From Dryococelus australis (taxonomy: Eukaryota; Arthropoda; Insecta; Phasmatodea; Phasmatidae): a stretch of DNA of 64,000 nucleotides. Under the pieces are notes generated by a model that searched no databases, had not been told where the DNA came from, and saw only the letters and a list, made by a program, of their open reading frames with translations. Positions 12,339 to 22,182 of this stretch are shown piece by piece. The DNA lies in NCBI GenBank assembly GCA_029891345.1, contig CM056995.1, positions 83,763,895 through 83,827,894 on the forward strand. Direction: 5' to 3'. Each line of letters opens with the position of its first letter. Positions within the stretch are counted from its first letter, which is position 1. Both the position numbers and the translations under genes were made by a program.

Positions 12339-13102
12339 TTCCCTGATCAAAAAATTGTCATAGGCCTATTTTTTAAACCATTCCGTACGAATATTTAGTG
12401 AGACGCCCTCAGCCCCGCATGCCTCACTCGCATCCTTAATTACAAAACACCTGTACAGCATCCCCGATGGGGTAGAAAGCAATCTCGTCTTAAAGTTTCC
12501 CATACACCGCAGCCCCTAGATACATACTATTACTACACTCCATTTAGTACATTTGCGCAATTACTATTCCAAGTCATTCAGTTAACAGTCATTTAAGGTG
12601 GTCAAGAAAGAATGTTCTCTTAGGCCCGTTTTCAGTGATTTTCACACGTTTAATAATAAGTTGGCCAATACACTGCCTCCATCAACACTAAACTCATTTT
12701 CACAGTTATTATTTAAAAAAGCATATTAAAATTTCTGGGCACTCTAAAAATGAGATTTTATATCTCTTATAATTAAATCCGGGAAAACACATGTCATTGA
12801 AAATGTGCTCCATTTGCTCGACACACAATACCATCAAAATTACTAACCATGCGTTAATTTGCATTTCTGACAGCATGAATACTATTTAATATATTTTGGC
12901 CTATCACTTGATTACAGTTTATTTAATTAAGAATCGTCGGGTCTTCGCTCGTAGCGGGATCATCATTTCTTACACAGTACGACGACTTCCGATGGCAATA
13001 TAAGAACTTGTTCCAGCAAACTCCGTCACTAAAAGGACGTCGTGGACATACCTTATGCAGAAGCACGTCAACACGTGCACGCAGGAACAAGACATCGAGC
13101 AA
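12339..13102. other. Non-coding AT-rich DNA
   Basis: No recognisable gene. A phrase near 12377 (CCATTCCGTACGAATATTTA) recurs in diverged form at about 52378, just left of the 630-bp dispersed repeat copy there, so part of this stretch may be an outlying portion of the same element. Confidence 0.35.
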
Positions 13103-13223
13103 GCCAGCGGTAGCCTTACATACGGAGAACCAGATGCGACGCCTCGGGAACAGACACTGTGAGCCAGCGGTAGCCTTACATACGGAGAACCAGATACGAC
13201 GCCTCCTGGAACAGACACTGTGA
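13103..13223. repeat. Tandem duplication, two ~60-bp units
   Basis: GCCAGCGGTAGCCTTACATA starts at 13103 and again at 13163; each unit ends with CAGACACTGTGA. The copies differ by only a few bases, so the duplication is young compared with most repeats nearby. Open frames cross it on both strands (minus 12923-13240) but resemble nothing I know. Confidence 0.9.
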
Positions 13224-13513
13224 ATTTCAGTTGCCGTCAAATGTGACTCGGAACTCGCCAGTCATACTACTATGCATGGTCGCCTTGCCCAGTGACAGAT
13301 CTTCAGCACTGATGTTCGAATCACGCTCGCGCATAATTACGGAATCGTAATTAAACATTCTTAGGTATTGGGTAAGCTCCATGCACATCTTCTAAATATA
13401 AGTGTTTTCCACACGACCCGCGTACATATTCGCGTAACCATTATGGTTACTCTGAGTTACCAACGGAAATTGAAACATAACCACTTCTAGTGACGATATT
13501 CAGATCGTCACAA

Positions 13514-14145
13514 TAGTTTAGGACTGTAACATTATTTAGGTCAGCTTTATGACGTTTTAAAAATGCCTGAATTGACGATAGTACTTACAGTTATTTTTAA
13601 TTAACATATTTGTTTTCAACGAGACAGCGCATTACACGTAATGCACGTGAATATTTTGCCGCGACTGTGTTTAACACTGTAACAGCTGCGAGGTAAAGAT
13701 CTGTAGTTATTGTTTTGTTAGTGATATTTGTTGGATTATTTCTTTAAAAGGATGGCCTCAGTTGGAATAAATATTAGAACGAAGGAATAAACCAGTCAAA
13801 CGAAAAAGGCACATTAAATTTAAGCACGCAACTCGTGTGGCTTATTTGTTGTCATACAAACTTAAAAGATAGCGGTAAACATGCACACAAATAAGCTTAC
13901 GGTAACGTTTATTCCGCTCATATTTCTATGTATTGCTACTTACTGTTTATTAGGTTCATTGGAATTTGTCGGGCTGGGCTTAGTATTTTATTGGGATTGT
14001 AGAAAATCACGTTACACGAATGTGTTTCAAACACTTAGGGCAAAGGTACACCGTTGTGATAATAAAACAGACGTGGATGTAAATAATTAACTTCGTCATT
14101 AAAACAGTTCATAGTTAAAACGTATAAATAATGCACATCAAATAT
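13514..14145. repeat. 630-bp dispersed repeat, copy 1
   Basis: This stretch aligns, in the same orientation and with scattered substitutions and single-base gaps, with 52402-53030. It starts at TTTAGG(..)TAACATTATTTAGG and ends near AAAACGTATAAATA. Because the second copy is preceded by sequence also present beside the transposon end at 35160-35300, I infer that both are internal pieces of a longer GTTCACGG-family element. Confidence 0.75.
13881..14090 (+). CDS. Short frame with one membrane-like segment inside the dispersed repeat
   Basis: A 69-codon frame from ATG. Residues about 8-37 are strongly hydrophobic (FIPLIFLCIATYCLLG) and would span a membrane; a basic, Asn/Asp-rich tail follows. 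In the second repeat copy (from about 52762) the same frame is broken by frameshifts, so it is not under obvious constraint. It may be a chance frame in a transposon or a relic of a small transposon protein. Function unknown. Confidence 0.2.
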   Translation: MHTNKLTVTFIPLIFLCIATYCLLGSLEFVGLGLVFYWDCRKSRYTNVFQTLRAKVHRCDNKTDVDVNN

Positions 14146-15179
14146 TTGATTACACAATAAATAGTACATCCAATCCCCATCCAAAGGTTTATTGAATCAA
14201 ATAACACAAAATATAATTAAAAATTTTTATTTAGTATTACAAAATTTTTACAAACATTGTATTACAATCTTTTAAGATCTTGATTCTTAACCCAGGAGTC
14301 GTGTGCTTTTGTGAATTCTCTCAGTCGAACCAAGGACATAAATTTTCTTCCTTTTAATGATTTTATCAATCAAATATTAATTTGGAGAACTGACTTTTTG
14401 CAGTTCATGTTCGTAAAATCCTCCTTTTAATGGTTTTCCATTATATGTTCTGGTATATGTTTCTGGGTTGTGTTTGTCTAATTGAAATAATTTTAAATAT
14501 TTCAAATGACAAATTCACCATAAATTTCTTCTCAAAGATCGCTATTGCTTTGAGATACGTATAAATTTCCCAACTTTGAACTTTGGTTTTCTTTCATCGA
14601 TGACCTTAAAGCCCTGCTTTAAGTCTGACATGCATATCAATTATCAAACTCAAGCAATTTTATGTGAGTACTCCTGTCGTGCCAAAAACTGTCCTGCTTG
14701 AACGATTTATTTTTCGTCCCACCAGCTGGTGAAATGTGTGATGCTTACAATTTTCTGAAGTACAATTATAGGCTGTTATTATGGGGTTGGTGTGTTTACA
14801 GAATTACATTATGTTAATGAACTTGGTTAGAAAGTCTGCTTGGTTATTTACCACGCCTGTATTTGGTAACCCAGATTAATAAACTGTTATTTTGTTTGAA
14901 GAGGGGTTACTATTTGAAGAGGCAATATTTCTGCTGCAGAAAAAGTACTTTGTTTTTCTTCGCTCCTCCCCCGCCCCCTTGGGGTGATGCACTTCTGAAG
15001 GCTTCCAAGCATTGAGCTATACTGAAGGGAGGCGCGTGGCGCTACTGGCATGGCCGAGCACTGTCTGGTGGCTACTAATGGCAACGAACTGAGCCCCGCC
15101 CACTCTGGCACCTTCCATACGCCTCTCCGCTATTCCCGCCGCCTCTTTAACATTCCCGAGCCGCGTTTTCGCATGTAAA
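14146..15179. other. Non-coding DNA flanking the LTR element
   Basis: AT-rich up to about 14900, then a GC-richer patch (14950-15140) with pyrimidine runs and CCCCGCCC (GC-box-like, near 15095). No gene is recognised. Confidence 0.35.
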
Positions 15180-15341
15180 TGTTCGCAAAGTTGTTGTTCT
15201 TGGTGATAATGTATATATGGGCTTCAATATATTTGTATTGATTTTGGAATATTTGTGTCCATGCATTCTTGATATTTTTAATGGTATGCGTCCTTTTCCT
15301 TGCCTTCCTTTAGCCCCGCTACACCATAAAGGGGCGTAACA
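15180..15341 (+). repeat. 5' LTR of a small retroelement
   Basis: A 162-bp direct repeat of 16893-17051. It begins TGTT and ends AACA, the short inverted ends expected of LTRs. The two copies differ at a modest number of positions. Their size is at the low end for LTR retrotransposons. Confidence 0.7.
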
Positions 15342-15458
15342 GAAAACTATGCCACTCTGCTGAAGGCAGAGTTTAACACATTCATTGCCCTTTGTACACT
15401 TTGTTATTGAGTGAAAATTAACTGTTGATTTGAAAATGTTTAAAGGTATACTGCCTGG

Positions 15459-16440
15459 TTGCAGCAACTGTCCAAAGAGACTCTTACACAGATGCTCCAA
15501 CTACTTCATATTCCAGACTTGCCGCAGGAAGCGACTTTGGATGAGTTGAGGACTTTAGCACATGGTTTGGTGAGGGATCCTACTTGTGGTGGGAATGAAG
15601 TTAATGGTGTATTTTCTCCCAGTGTTGGTATACTTTTCTCGGTAGCCAGCAAACATGTAGGAAAAAATTTGGGTGATATTCTACTCTTAGTAGTTGTGCT
15701 GTGGTTGAAGTGGTAAAGTTTCTACAACAAGATACATTAATAGTAAAATCGCAGAAAAATCTTTGAAAGATATTTAGGGCATTTTAGTGGTTCATGTTCC
15801 TAGTGAGCTACAGCCTATTATCATTAGAGCTAGAGAATTGGGCTCACCTTGGAGCACTTTAGTTAAAGAAGTATTTAAATTTGTTGATAGTGAGCTTATT
15901 AATGACCATTAGAATGCTTGTTTCTCCAGCAAAATCTACAGCCAGGAGATACTTTGTTGACATAATTAGGCAAAATAGAATGTCTGGTAGAGATTTTAGG
16001 TTTGCCATATAGTAATTCTGAGTTTGTAGAGAGCATTATCGACCATGTGCTGCCGCAGTATCTGCCTTATGTATTATCAGCTGATAGTCCGAAAACCATG
16101 AGCTCGCTGAGACAGTTGTTCCACCATGTAGATGTGCGCATGCAGGTGAAAGATTGTGAAGGAGGTGCGATTAGCAGGGCTCATGCTCAGGATAAATGTT
16201 TCCTCAAACCCACAAAAATATTGTTTGTTTTAAATGTGATAAACCTAATCACAAACCATACCAATGCAAAGTGTGTATGTTTCTGGCAGATAATTCTCAT
16301 ACTAAGTCAACGGAAAAGAATAGAGTTTCCCTTTTAGTAGTTTTTTTGGTTGCGATTTTTGTGTGTATGGATTTTTGTAGGGAAGTTGTTTCTTCACTGT
16401 TTTGCTTGTGTGAATTTTCAATATGGGAATGTTTGTAAGA
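15459..16440 (+). pseudogene. Degenerate gag-like gene with CCHC zinc knuckle
   Basis: Coding-like blocks follow each other on the plus strand in changing frames: 15459-15716 (helical start, LSKETLTQMLQLLHIPDLPQ), 15790-15912 (IIIRARELGSPWSTLVKEVF), 16002-16337, and a nucleocapsid-like end. CFKCDKPNHKPYQC at 16226-16267 is a perfect C-x2-C-x4-H-x4-C zinc knuckle, the RNA-binding module of retroelement Gag proteins. The helical blocks fit a capsid region by position, but I cannot place it in a named clade. Several stops and frameshifts make it inactive. Confidence 0.65.
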
Positions 16441-16892
16441 GGTGGATTCTTCCTTTTTTTTTTGGCGTGCTGTGGGAATGGTCTCCTGGACTACAATTTG
16501 GACTACAATTTGCCAAAAGTATTGTAATGCCAAGGAGTTTAGTGGATAATTTATAGCGTGCCTTTATGCTCATGGTTAACTGTAATGAGGGTTTCTGCTC
16601 CTTCCCAATGGTATTCTTAAAATTAGTATTCCATGCTGTACTTTTTAGTGAATCATGAGGTGTACTTTATTTTTAAAGTTATAATGGTGCTTGCTTTACT
16701 CAGGGAGTTATTTTACCTTTTTTTTACATGAAATTTCACAAGTGTTTATTCTGGTTGTGCGATTTCTCAGGATATATAAATATTGTTGTTTTTCTGTTTG
16801 TTTCAGTGCATGTGTGTTCTCTTCTTTCCCTGGTTCACTGATTGGTAGCAAGCAACAGAAATTTACAGATGCAATTTATATTTTTCAAATCA

Positions 16893-17051
16893 AGTTGCAA
16901 AGTTGTTGTTCTTGGTGATATCGTATAGATGGACTTCAATATATTTGTATTGATTTCGGAATTTTTGTGTCCATGCATTCTTGATTTTTTTTAATGGTGT
17001 GCGTCTTTCGCCTAGCTTCCTTTAGCCTGCTATGCCTAAAGGGGAGTAACA
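16893..17051 (+). repeat. 3' LTR of the gag-only element
   Basis: Direct repeat of 15180-15341. The shared block GTTGTTCTTGGTGATA begins at about 16903, and the end GGAGTAACA is at 17043-17051. The 5' terminus is slightly degraded. The first recognisable integrase residues of Polinton copy 1 start within about 50 bp of its right edge. Confidence 0.7.
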
Positions 17052-17055
17052 ACTT

Positions 17056-17643
17056 TAGAATTTTTATAAATATTTTCATTAAACTACTATCCATAACTTA
17101 TTTGAGAGCCATTTTAATAGTTCTATGATATCTGTAATTATAAAATTGATCTATTTCAGGCAAAATATCAAACCATTTGTAAGTCCCCCTCAATGTGAAA
17201 TGCTTGTATATTTATTGCTTAATCGATCTGTTGTAACATTCCACAACACTGGCTTTAAGTTCCGAATACGTTGCCTAGTTATTAAAATTCCATATTCAGT
17301 CATTAGCTTCCGGAACAGTGGAGAAAAAAAATTTGGTTCCTCTGTAGGTTTGGAGCGAATTTGGTATTCTCTCTTTCAAAACGATCTTCATTGCATTGGT
17401 AACCTATTTCCCAGTTTTGTTTTTCAAATGTATACCCCAACCATATTTCGAATAAACGTCTATTACGGTTAAAATATACTTGTATGCCTTATTGTATTTC
17501 GAAAGCAATTTCATTTCACACAAATTGACTTGGAACAGATCATTTAAACCATGAGTTATAACTTTTCTTCTAGGATATCTTATCCTTGCAGGCGCGTGAA
17601 GCACTTGAGCTATCTTAATAAACTTCATTTGTAATATAACCAT
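17056..17643 (-). pseudogene. Polinton copy 1 integrase (retrovirus-like), truncated
   Basis: The enzyme joins the element's ends to host DNA. The frame 17643-17404 opens with LHAPARIRYPRR, the basic stretch that precedes the core in Polinton integrases, then has LFQVNLCEM and YILTVIDVYSKYGWGIHLKN, the RNase-H-like core with its first two strands. The position of the first catalytic Asp (17524-17526) encodes Asn. The rest of the core continues to about 17100 through frameshifts, with NYRYHRTIKMA near 17120 as its end. The chromodomain-like tail seen in copy 2 is missing because the element is cut at the LTR retroelement border. Family membership is clear from several motifs in order. Confidence 0.85.
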
Positions 17644-18440
17644 CTCCCGTATTCAATAAGAGAAACAATTTCGTTTGTATGTGAATTATTCCCAGACTCT
17701 CTCGAAGCGATGAGAAGTTTTAATCTATCCACCAATTCATTAGGATTGTTCCAATATACAGGTGAAAAACGGTTGTCAGTTTCATCTTTGTATATTACAC
17801 ATCATACTATATATCCTATTAAATGTATTTTAGGGTAGTTTTCATCTCCTGAACGAATATTAGTATTCATTCTATGAATAAGTTTTTATATTTCTACAAA
17901 TTGGTTTCAGAATATCCAATTGGAAAGTTTTTAAACAATAATTCAAATAATCCTTCATTAACCTCAGTTATCAACTATTTTAATTTTATTATCAGCCAAA
18001 ATTTTAATTACCGAATCGCCCAAGAACCAGATGTTTTCATGTCGATAAACACAAAATGTCGATTGCGCGTAGATATAGACAGTTTTAAAGCTAATAACGA
18101 CGTGCTAATTGAGAAAGGAGTTGCTTTTTCTTGGTTGAAGGTTCTTCTTCCGATTTAATTTCCAAAGCTGCTACTTTAGGTTTATTCAACACAGAATGTA
18201 ATGTATCCATTCTACTCGTAACAGGTTTAAATATTTCTTTGTTTAAAACATCCCGCTCCATACGGGCTCGTTTGACTTGTAAATATTTATCTTTCACAGC
18301 AGATATAATGTTATGTAATTCCGAAGCAGGGGCAGACATGTTTGGATTAAATTGCATTAAATTCAATATATTTATTAATGAACTAAGTTGTTGCTTTTCT
18401 AAATGATGCAATAGGTCGATTAGTTTGCACTTTTTCAATC
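17640..18440 (-). pseudogene. Polinton copy 1 conserved uncharacterised protein
   Basis: The N-terminal part lies in the frame 18438-18091; the likely start is the Met codon at 18339 (MSAPASELHNIISAVKDKYL), followed by a long basic helix that probably forms a coiled coil. Frameshifted blocks continue downstream, including NEGLFELLFKNFP and, at 17747-17688, NPNELVDRLKLLIASRESGN. The same order of blocks (helical start, a glycine-x-x-x-leucine block, a D-R-L...A-G-N end) recurs in copy 2 at 58738-59665. I know similar proteins from arthropod Polintons but no function for them; a virion role is a guess. It sits between integrase and ATPase on the same strand. Confidence 0.6.
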
Positions 18441-18449
18441 TTATCGACT

Positions 18450-19089
18450 TTACTTAAAATGACATTTAATCATGGTATAGTTTTAGCTCTCAAATCATTG
18501 ATAAAATAATTCATTCGTGTTTCCAAATCATTATTTTGTTTTCTCAAATCTTTTTGCATAACTAAACCAAACTTTTTGTTAATCAATTCATGTCATATAT
18601 TTCATTATTTGTTCCATTAGTGTTACAAGTAGTTTTGTAATGGTAGCATTTACCACTTCATTAAATACAACTCTTACATTTTCTTGCATTTCTGTAAGTT
18701 GTGTTGTAGAAACTATGTTTGATATATCGTTAAAATCCTTACTAAATCCATTTAAACGTACTTCTATTCTAAATTAATTACTCTGCAAATCAGTGCTAAT
18801 ATTGCTTATAATGTTTGCAATTACACTCGTGTTTTTATAAACATTATCATTCAAATCAATAACTTTATTACTTTCTCTTGAATATCGTTCAATTGAGATT
18901 TAAATATGTTTAGCATAATAGTGTTTAAGTCTTCCATGTAACATTCATTTACCGCATTGCTATCTTCCACAGCCATACCCACATTACGTAATATATGTTT
19001 GATCAAATCACAATTCCCATCGCGATTTTTGGTTAAACAGCTAATATAATGATTGCATTTTATACCGCAATGTTCAAACTTTGAAATAC
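18450..19089 (-). pseudogene. Coiled-coil-rich degenerate Polinton frame
   Basis: The minus strand shows coding-like composition in changing frames between the ATPase and the conserved uncharacterised protein. Pieces are rich in Asn, Ile, Leu and Lys with heptad-like spacing (for example STTQLTEMQENVRVVFNEVV near 18700). The first frame (19093-18851) has several Cys and His residues. I do not recognise the family. By position it could be a fibre or scaffold-like protein, but that is speculation. Confidence 0.35.
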
Positions 19090-19781
19090 TCACTGTTCTT
19101 CACCTGGAACTAAAACACTGTCAAAACCAGACCCATATTTGCCTCTATATGGGAAGTGTTGGCATAATCACAAAAAAAAAAAATATTTTTCTTTCCAACA
19201 GTAAAAACACATATATTTAAACTTTGTAAATGTCATATCGCCTAAAACACGATCATTGTAAATATATTGCAGATTCACATTATCCATTTTAAACATAATT
19301 ACCATATTTGCATTATCGCATAAATTACGTTTCGGTATACGTGAATTACTTTGCGATAGACAAAAACAATCAACATTTGAATGTCGACCAAAACGGAAAT
19401 ATTGCTGTATTTCACTATTGGTTCATACCAAACGTCGTCAAAAATTAATACGGAATTGGGTAATGCTTCATTCGGAGGCACTATATTTTCCTTATTTGTT
19501 AAAGGAAAATATCGCATTCCTTCAATTAAAGACAAAATGGTCGCTAATCGTTGCCATTTGTCTTGTTGCATTGTTTTAGAAAACACATATACGTTTTCAA
19601 ATTTCTGTCCATTCGGATGCTCCAACAGCGACATAATAACACAAGTTTTTCCACATGAAGAAGGACCGCTTATTATACAACCTGTATTTGTTGATAAAAG
19701 AATGCCATATATATGTTAAATAACATTTTCTTCCATATTTACAATTACCGGTAGATGTACATTTTGTTTTACAACCTTCAT
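19090..19781 (-). pseudogene. Polinton copy 1 packaging ATPase (FtsK/HerA-like)
   Basis: The ATPase that pumps DNA into the capsid. Walker A is GPSSCGKT (19667-19644) and Walker B is SVLIFDDV (19454-19431); between them is SLLEHPNGQKFENVYVFSKT, a block I recognise from Maverick ATPases. Start is taken at the Met codon at 19781 (MKVVKQNVHLPVIVNMEENV), 38 codons before Walker A, and the stop is at 19090, giving about 230 codons, the usual size. One in-frame stop lies about 20 codons from the start and a frameshift follows Walker B, after which the reading continues in another frame (DNANMVIMFKMDN). It heads the minus-strand gene set that diverges from the PLA2 gene. Confidence 0.88.
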
Positions 19782-19784
19782 TTT

Positions 19785-20290
19785 TACATAAATAGACAGT
19801 ATGTATTGTAACATACTATTGTAATGTGTTGTAATGTAATATAACATTATAATGCAATGTGTTGTAACGTAATATTACATACTAATGCAATGTAATAACA
19901 TAATATATTGTATCGTAATATAATGTACTAATGTAATATATTGTTATGTACTAATGTAACATTAGTAACATCATAACATACCACTGTAACGTATCATAGT
20001 GTACCAACGTAACATATTGCAATGTAATATAACATACCAATGTAACATATTGTAATGTAATATAACATACTGACATAACATATTGTAACATAGTAGCATA
20101 ACTTATTGTGATGTAATATAATGTACCAATGTAACATAATATAACATACTCATGTAATGTAGTGTAATGTATTGCAACATATTAACATAATGTAATGTAG
20201 TTTATTGTAATCTATTGACGTAATATAGTAATCTAAAGCTAATGTAACATACTAACATAAAATTATAAATGTAGGACTATATATAGGTTT
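19785..20290. repeat. Repeat-filled divergent spacer of Polinton copy 1
   Basis: About 500 bp with almost only A, T and isolated G/C, built from degenerate units such as TAACATATTGTAATGTAATA. Copies return every 25-45 bp with variable spacing. The ATPase gene runs away to the left and the PLA2 gene to the right, so the promoters of both gene sets should lie here. Whether the repeats are promoter modules or a later expansion is open. Confidence 0.75.
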
Positions 20291-20307
20291 GCGTTCAGTT
20301 GAAAACA

Positions 20308-20562
20308 ATGGATCATACTAAACATATAAAATACGAACGCAGTGTATTGAATACATTGATTAATAAATTACCATTTGAGTTACATTTACCGAAATACAAT
20401 TATTGCAGACCAGGTACTAAACTTGCAAAATGTTTAGAGCGGAATGTTCAAGGAATAAACTCTTTGGATAACACGTGTAAAGAACGCGATATAGTTTATG
20501 ATCAAACGAACTATTTGAAAGAAAGATCTATAGTGGATACAAATCTAGCCGATAAAAGGTAA
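20308..20562 (+). pseudogene. Polinton copy 1 phospholipase A2-like (parvovirus VP1-type) protein
   Basis: An 84-codon frame from ATG. FELHLPKYNYCRPGTKLAKC corresponds to the approach and calcium loop of the phospholipase A2 domain in parvovirus VP1 and adintovirus proteins, where the loop normally has Gly before Pro-Gly; here it is Arg. CKERDIVYDQ is the active-site helix; the catalytic His of the usual H-D-x-x-Y is Arg, so it could not work as a phospholipase. In the families known, the enzyme helps the particle cross a membrane. It opens the plus-strand gene set. The frame itself is intact and only key residues are lost. Confidence 0.75.
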
Positions 20563-20689
20563 ATATAAGGGAGAATCCATATACATCTACATGTGAAAAG
20601 CTTAGAACTTGGGTTGTTAATAAAGTTATGTGCGTGAAGGTGAAGAGAGGCATGGGTTTAAAACGCAAAACCAAATGAAAAACAAACAA

Positions 20690-20867
20690 AGGAGGAATCA
20701 TTCTGTTCCTATTTCCAGCATTAACAGCTCTTTGATCAATCCTCGGAGGGGTTTCAGCAATCAGTAGAGCAGTTAAATCAAAAGATAAAGGAATGTATCT
20801 GAAACCCTATAGAGTAGGACAAAGACGAAAAATCTCCAAACGTGGAAAAAAATGCAGAAAGTCCTAA
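20690..20867 (+). pseudogene. Polinton copy 1 pX/pVI-like small hydrophobic virion protein
   Basis: GGIILFLFPALTAL, a stop, then LGGVSAISRAVKSKDKGMYL and KPYRVGQRRKISKRG. A Gly-rich hydrophobic segment followed by a basic tail with a Y-L-K-P-Y motif is the pattern of the small membrane-active or DNA-condensing protein encoded between the PLA2 and protease genes in adintoviruses. One in-frame stop near 20743 breaks it. The end overlaps the first codons of the protease in another frame. Copy 2 has a counterpart at 60205. Confidence 0.6.
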
Positions 20868-21223
20868 ATAGTCTTCCAAAATGTGCACTAACAAACAAAA
20901 AAGATATGAACGTATTTGTACAGAAACTGGATATTCACGATTTCCGAGGTGTGCATATGAGAGACGATTTACCAAAGAAACCAAATATTCGTGAATGTAT
21001 GATTGTTAATTTAGATTAGAAACAAAATTAAGGAACACATTGGGTTGCATTAATTCAAAATGTAAATCAATCGTTGTATTATGACAGTTTTGGCGATTTA
21101 CATCCTCCAATTGAATTACGTAATGATTTAAAAACCACACAATTAAGGTATAATTACAAAATGGAGCAATTACCAAATACGACCAATTGCGGACATATAT
21201 GTTGGCGTTTTTTTTTGCTATAA
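20850..21223 (+). pseudogene. Polinton copy 1 adenovirus-type cysteine protease
   Basis: The maturation protease that trims virion proteins. The N-terminal part (ALTNKKDMNVFVQKLDIHDF) is followed by a stop, then the catalytic half: GTHWVALIQNV with the His codon at 21038, LYYDSFGDLHPP with the Asp codon at 21083 and NCGHIC with the Cys codon at 21188. All three catalytic residues are still present in the right order and spacing. Two stops near 21017-21030 interrupt the region just before the His, so no complete product is made. Length of about 120 codons is close to that of the family. Confidence 0.88.
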
Positions 21224-21266
21224 ATAGGGGATATAAGCAATTGTAATAGTAAAACATATTAGTAAT

Positions 21267-21930
21267 ATGTCAATTACGTTGATATTAAGTGGTAATTCAT
21301 CACAATTGCGTGCAGTATATTTCCCAGCTTTGTAGTTAGATGGAGAATGGCAAACAAGTCTAGTAGAATTTGTTACTTACAACGGCATACCAAACATTGA
21401 TATGCATACCCAATTATTTACAGCTGATAATGGTGAAAACACATACAAAATTGTCATACCGGTAGGATCTTATGAGTTGGATGACCTTGAAACATTCATT
21501 AAAGCGGCATTACCTGAAGATGTTCATTTCCGATTACGTGGAAATCCAAGTAAATTAACAAGTGCGATGTATAGTAACGTCGATATTGATTTCTGGAAGA
21601 CAATTCTATTGCAAATATGTTGGGTTATGAACGGAGAGTATATCCAGCTAATAAATTACACGAATCATTCAATCAGATTAATATATTGTCGGTAAATGTA
21701 TGTCGAATACATGTTAAGATTGTAGGCGGTTCATATTTAAACGACAAACCGACAAATGCAATACATGAATTCATGTGTGCTGTAGCTCCAGGATATAAAT
21801 TGATTGAAAACCCTAATACATTGATATATCTTCCAGTAATTGTGTTGATGAAATAGTTGTTACAATTGTCGATTAAGACGGTAAACTGATTAATTTTAGA
21901 AACAAAGAAATTACCGTTCGCTTTCATTAA
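21267..21930 (+). pseudogene. Polinton copy 1 minor capsid (penton-like) protein
   Basis: The single jelly-roll protein that forms capsid vertices. It starts at ATG 21267 (MSITLILSGNSSQLRAVYFP), has one stop about 23 codons in, then VIPVGSYELDDLETFI, an exact fit to the conserved PVGSYEL block of Polinton minor capsid proteins. A frameshift near 21610 moves the reading to VGGSYLNDKPTNAIHEF and LIENPNTLIYLPV. A last block, DGKLINFRNKEITVRFH, ends at the stop at 21928. It lies between protease and major capsid genes, the usual order. Confidence 0.85.
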
Positions 21931-22182
21931 CCAAAAGCTATATAAACAGTTGCAACCCATTGCACATTACAATGATAATGGTATTGTGTATAATAGTAAA
22001 TTCGCACGTAAAGTAGACACGGCTATTTTAAGAACTATGTCAATGAGGAACGTATTTCGATGAAAGAAAGTGTAAACAGACGTAAACGCAATTCTAAAAT
22101 GCTCATTTAAATAAGATATCCGTGAAGTTAACACGAGGAAATTAATTGTATTTAAAATAATTAGGTTATACTTTTAATAGAA
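21931..22182 (+). other. Short gap between minor and major capsid genes
   Basis: A coding-like piece at about 21938-22062 (YNDNGIVYNSKFARKVDTAI) ends without a recognised partner. It may be a remnant of a small Polinton protein. Not identified. Confidence 0.25.

Larger units (their letters stand above)
15180..17051 (+). mobile_element. Gag-only LTR retroelement
   Basis: About 1.87 kb bounded by the two LTR-like direct repeats. Between them lies a broken gag-like coding region on the plus strand; no protease, reverse transcriptase or integrase is seen, and the roughly 600 bp after the zinc knuckle are non-coding. It is either an internally deleted copy or a non-autonomous gag-carrying derivative. 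I could not identify a primer-binding site or a clear target duplication. Its right edge abuts the truncated end of Polinton copy 1. Confidence 0.65.

Noticed and set aside
17874..18406. Plus-strand frames of 91-94 codons
   Set aside because: Antisense to the minus-strand Polinton gene, which has recognisable motifs.
19381..19719. 112-codon plus-strand frame
   Set aside because: Exactly antisense to the ATPase with Walker A and B motifs on the minus strand.
19785..20290. CRISPR-like array
   Set aside because: Repeat units are degenerate, unequally spaced and lie in an animal Polinton spacer; there are no constant repeats with unique spacers.
21673..21960. 95-codon minus-strand frame
   Set aside because: Antisense to the minor capsid gene.
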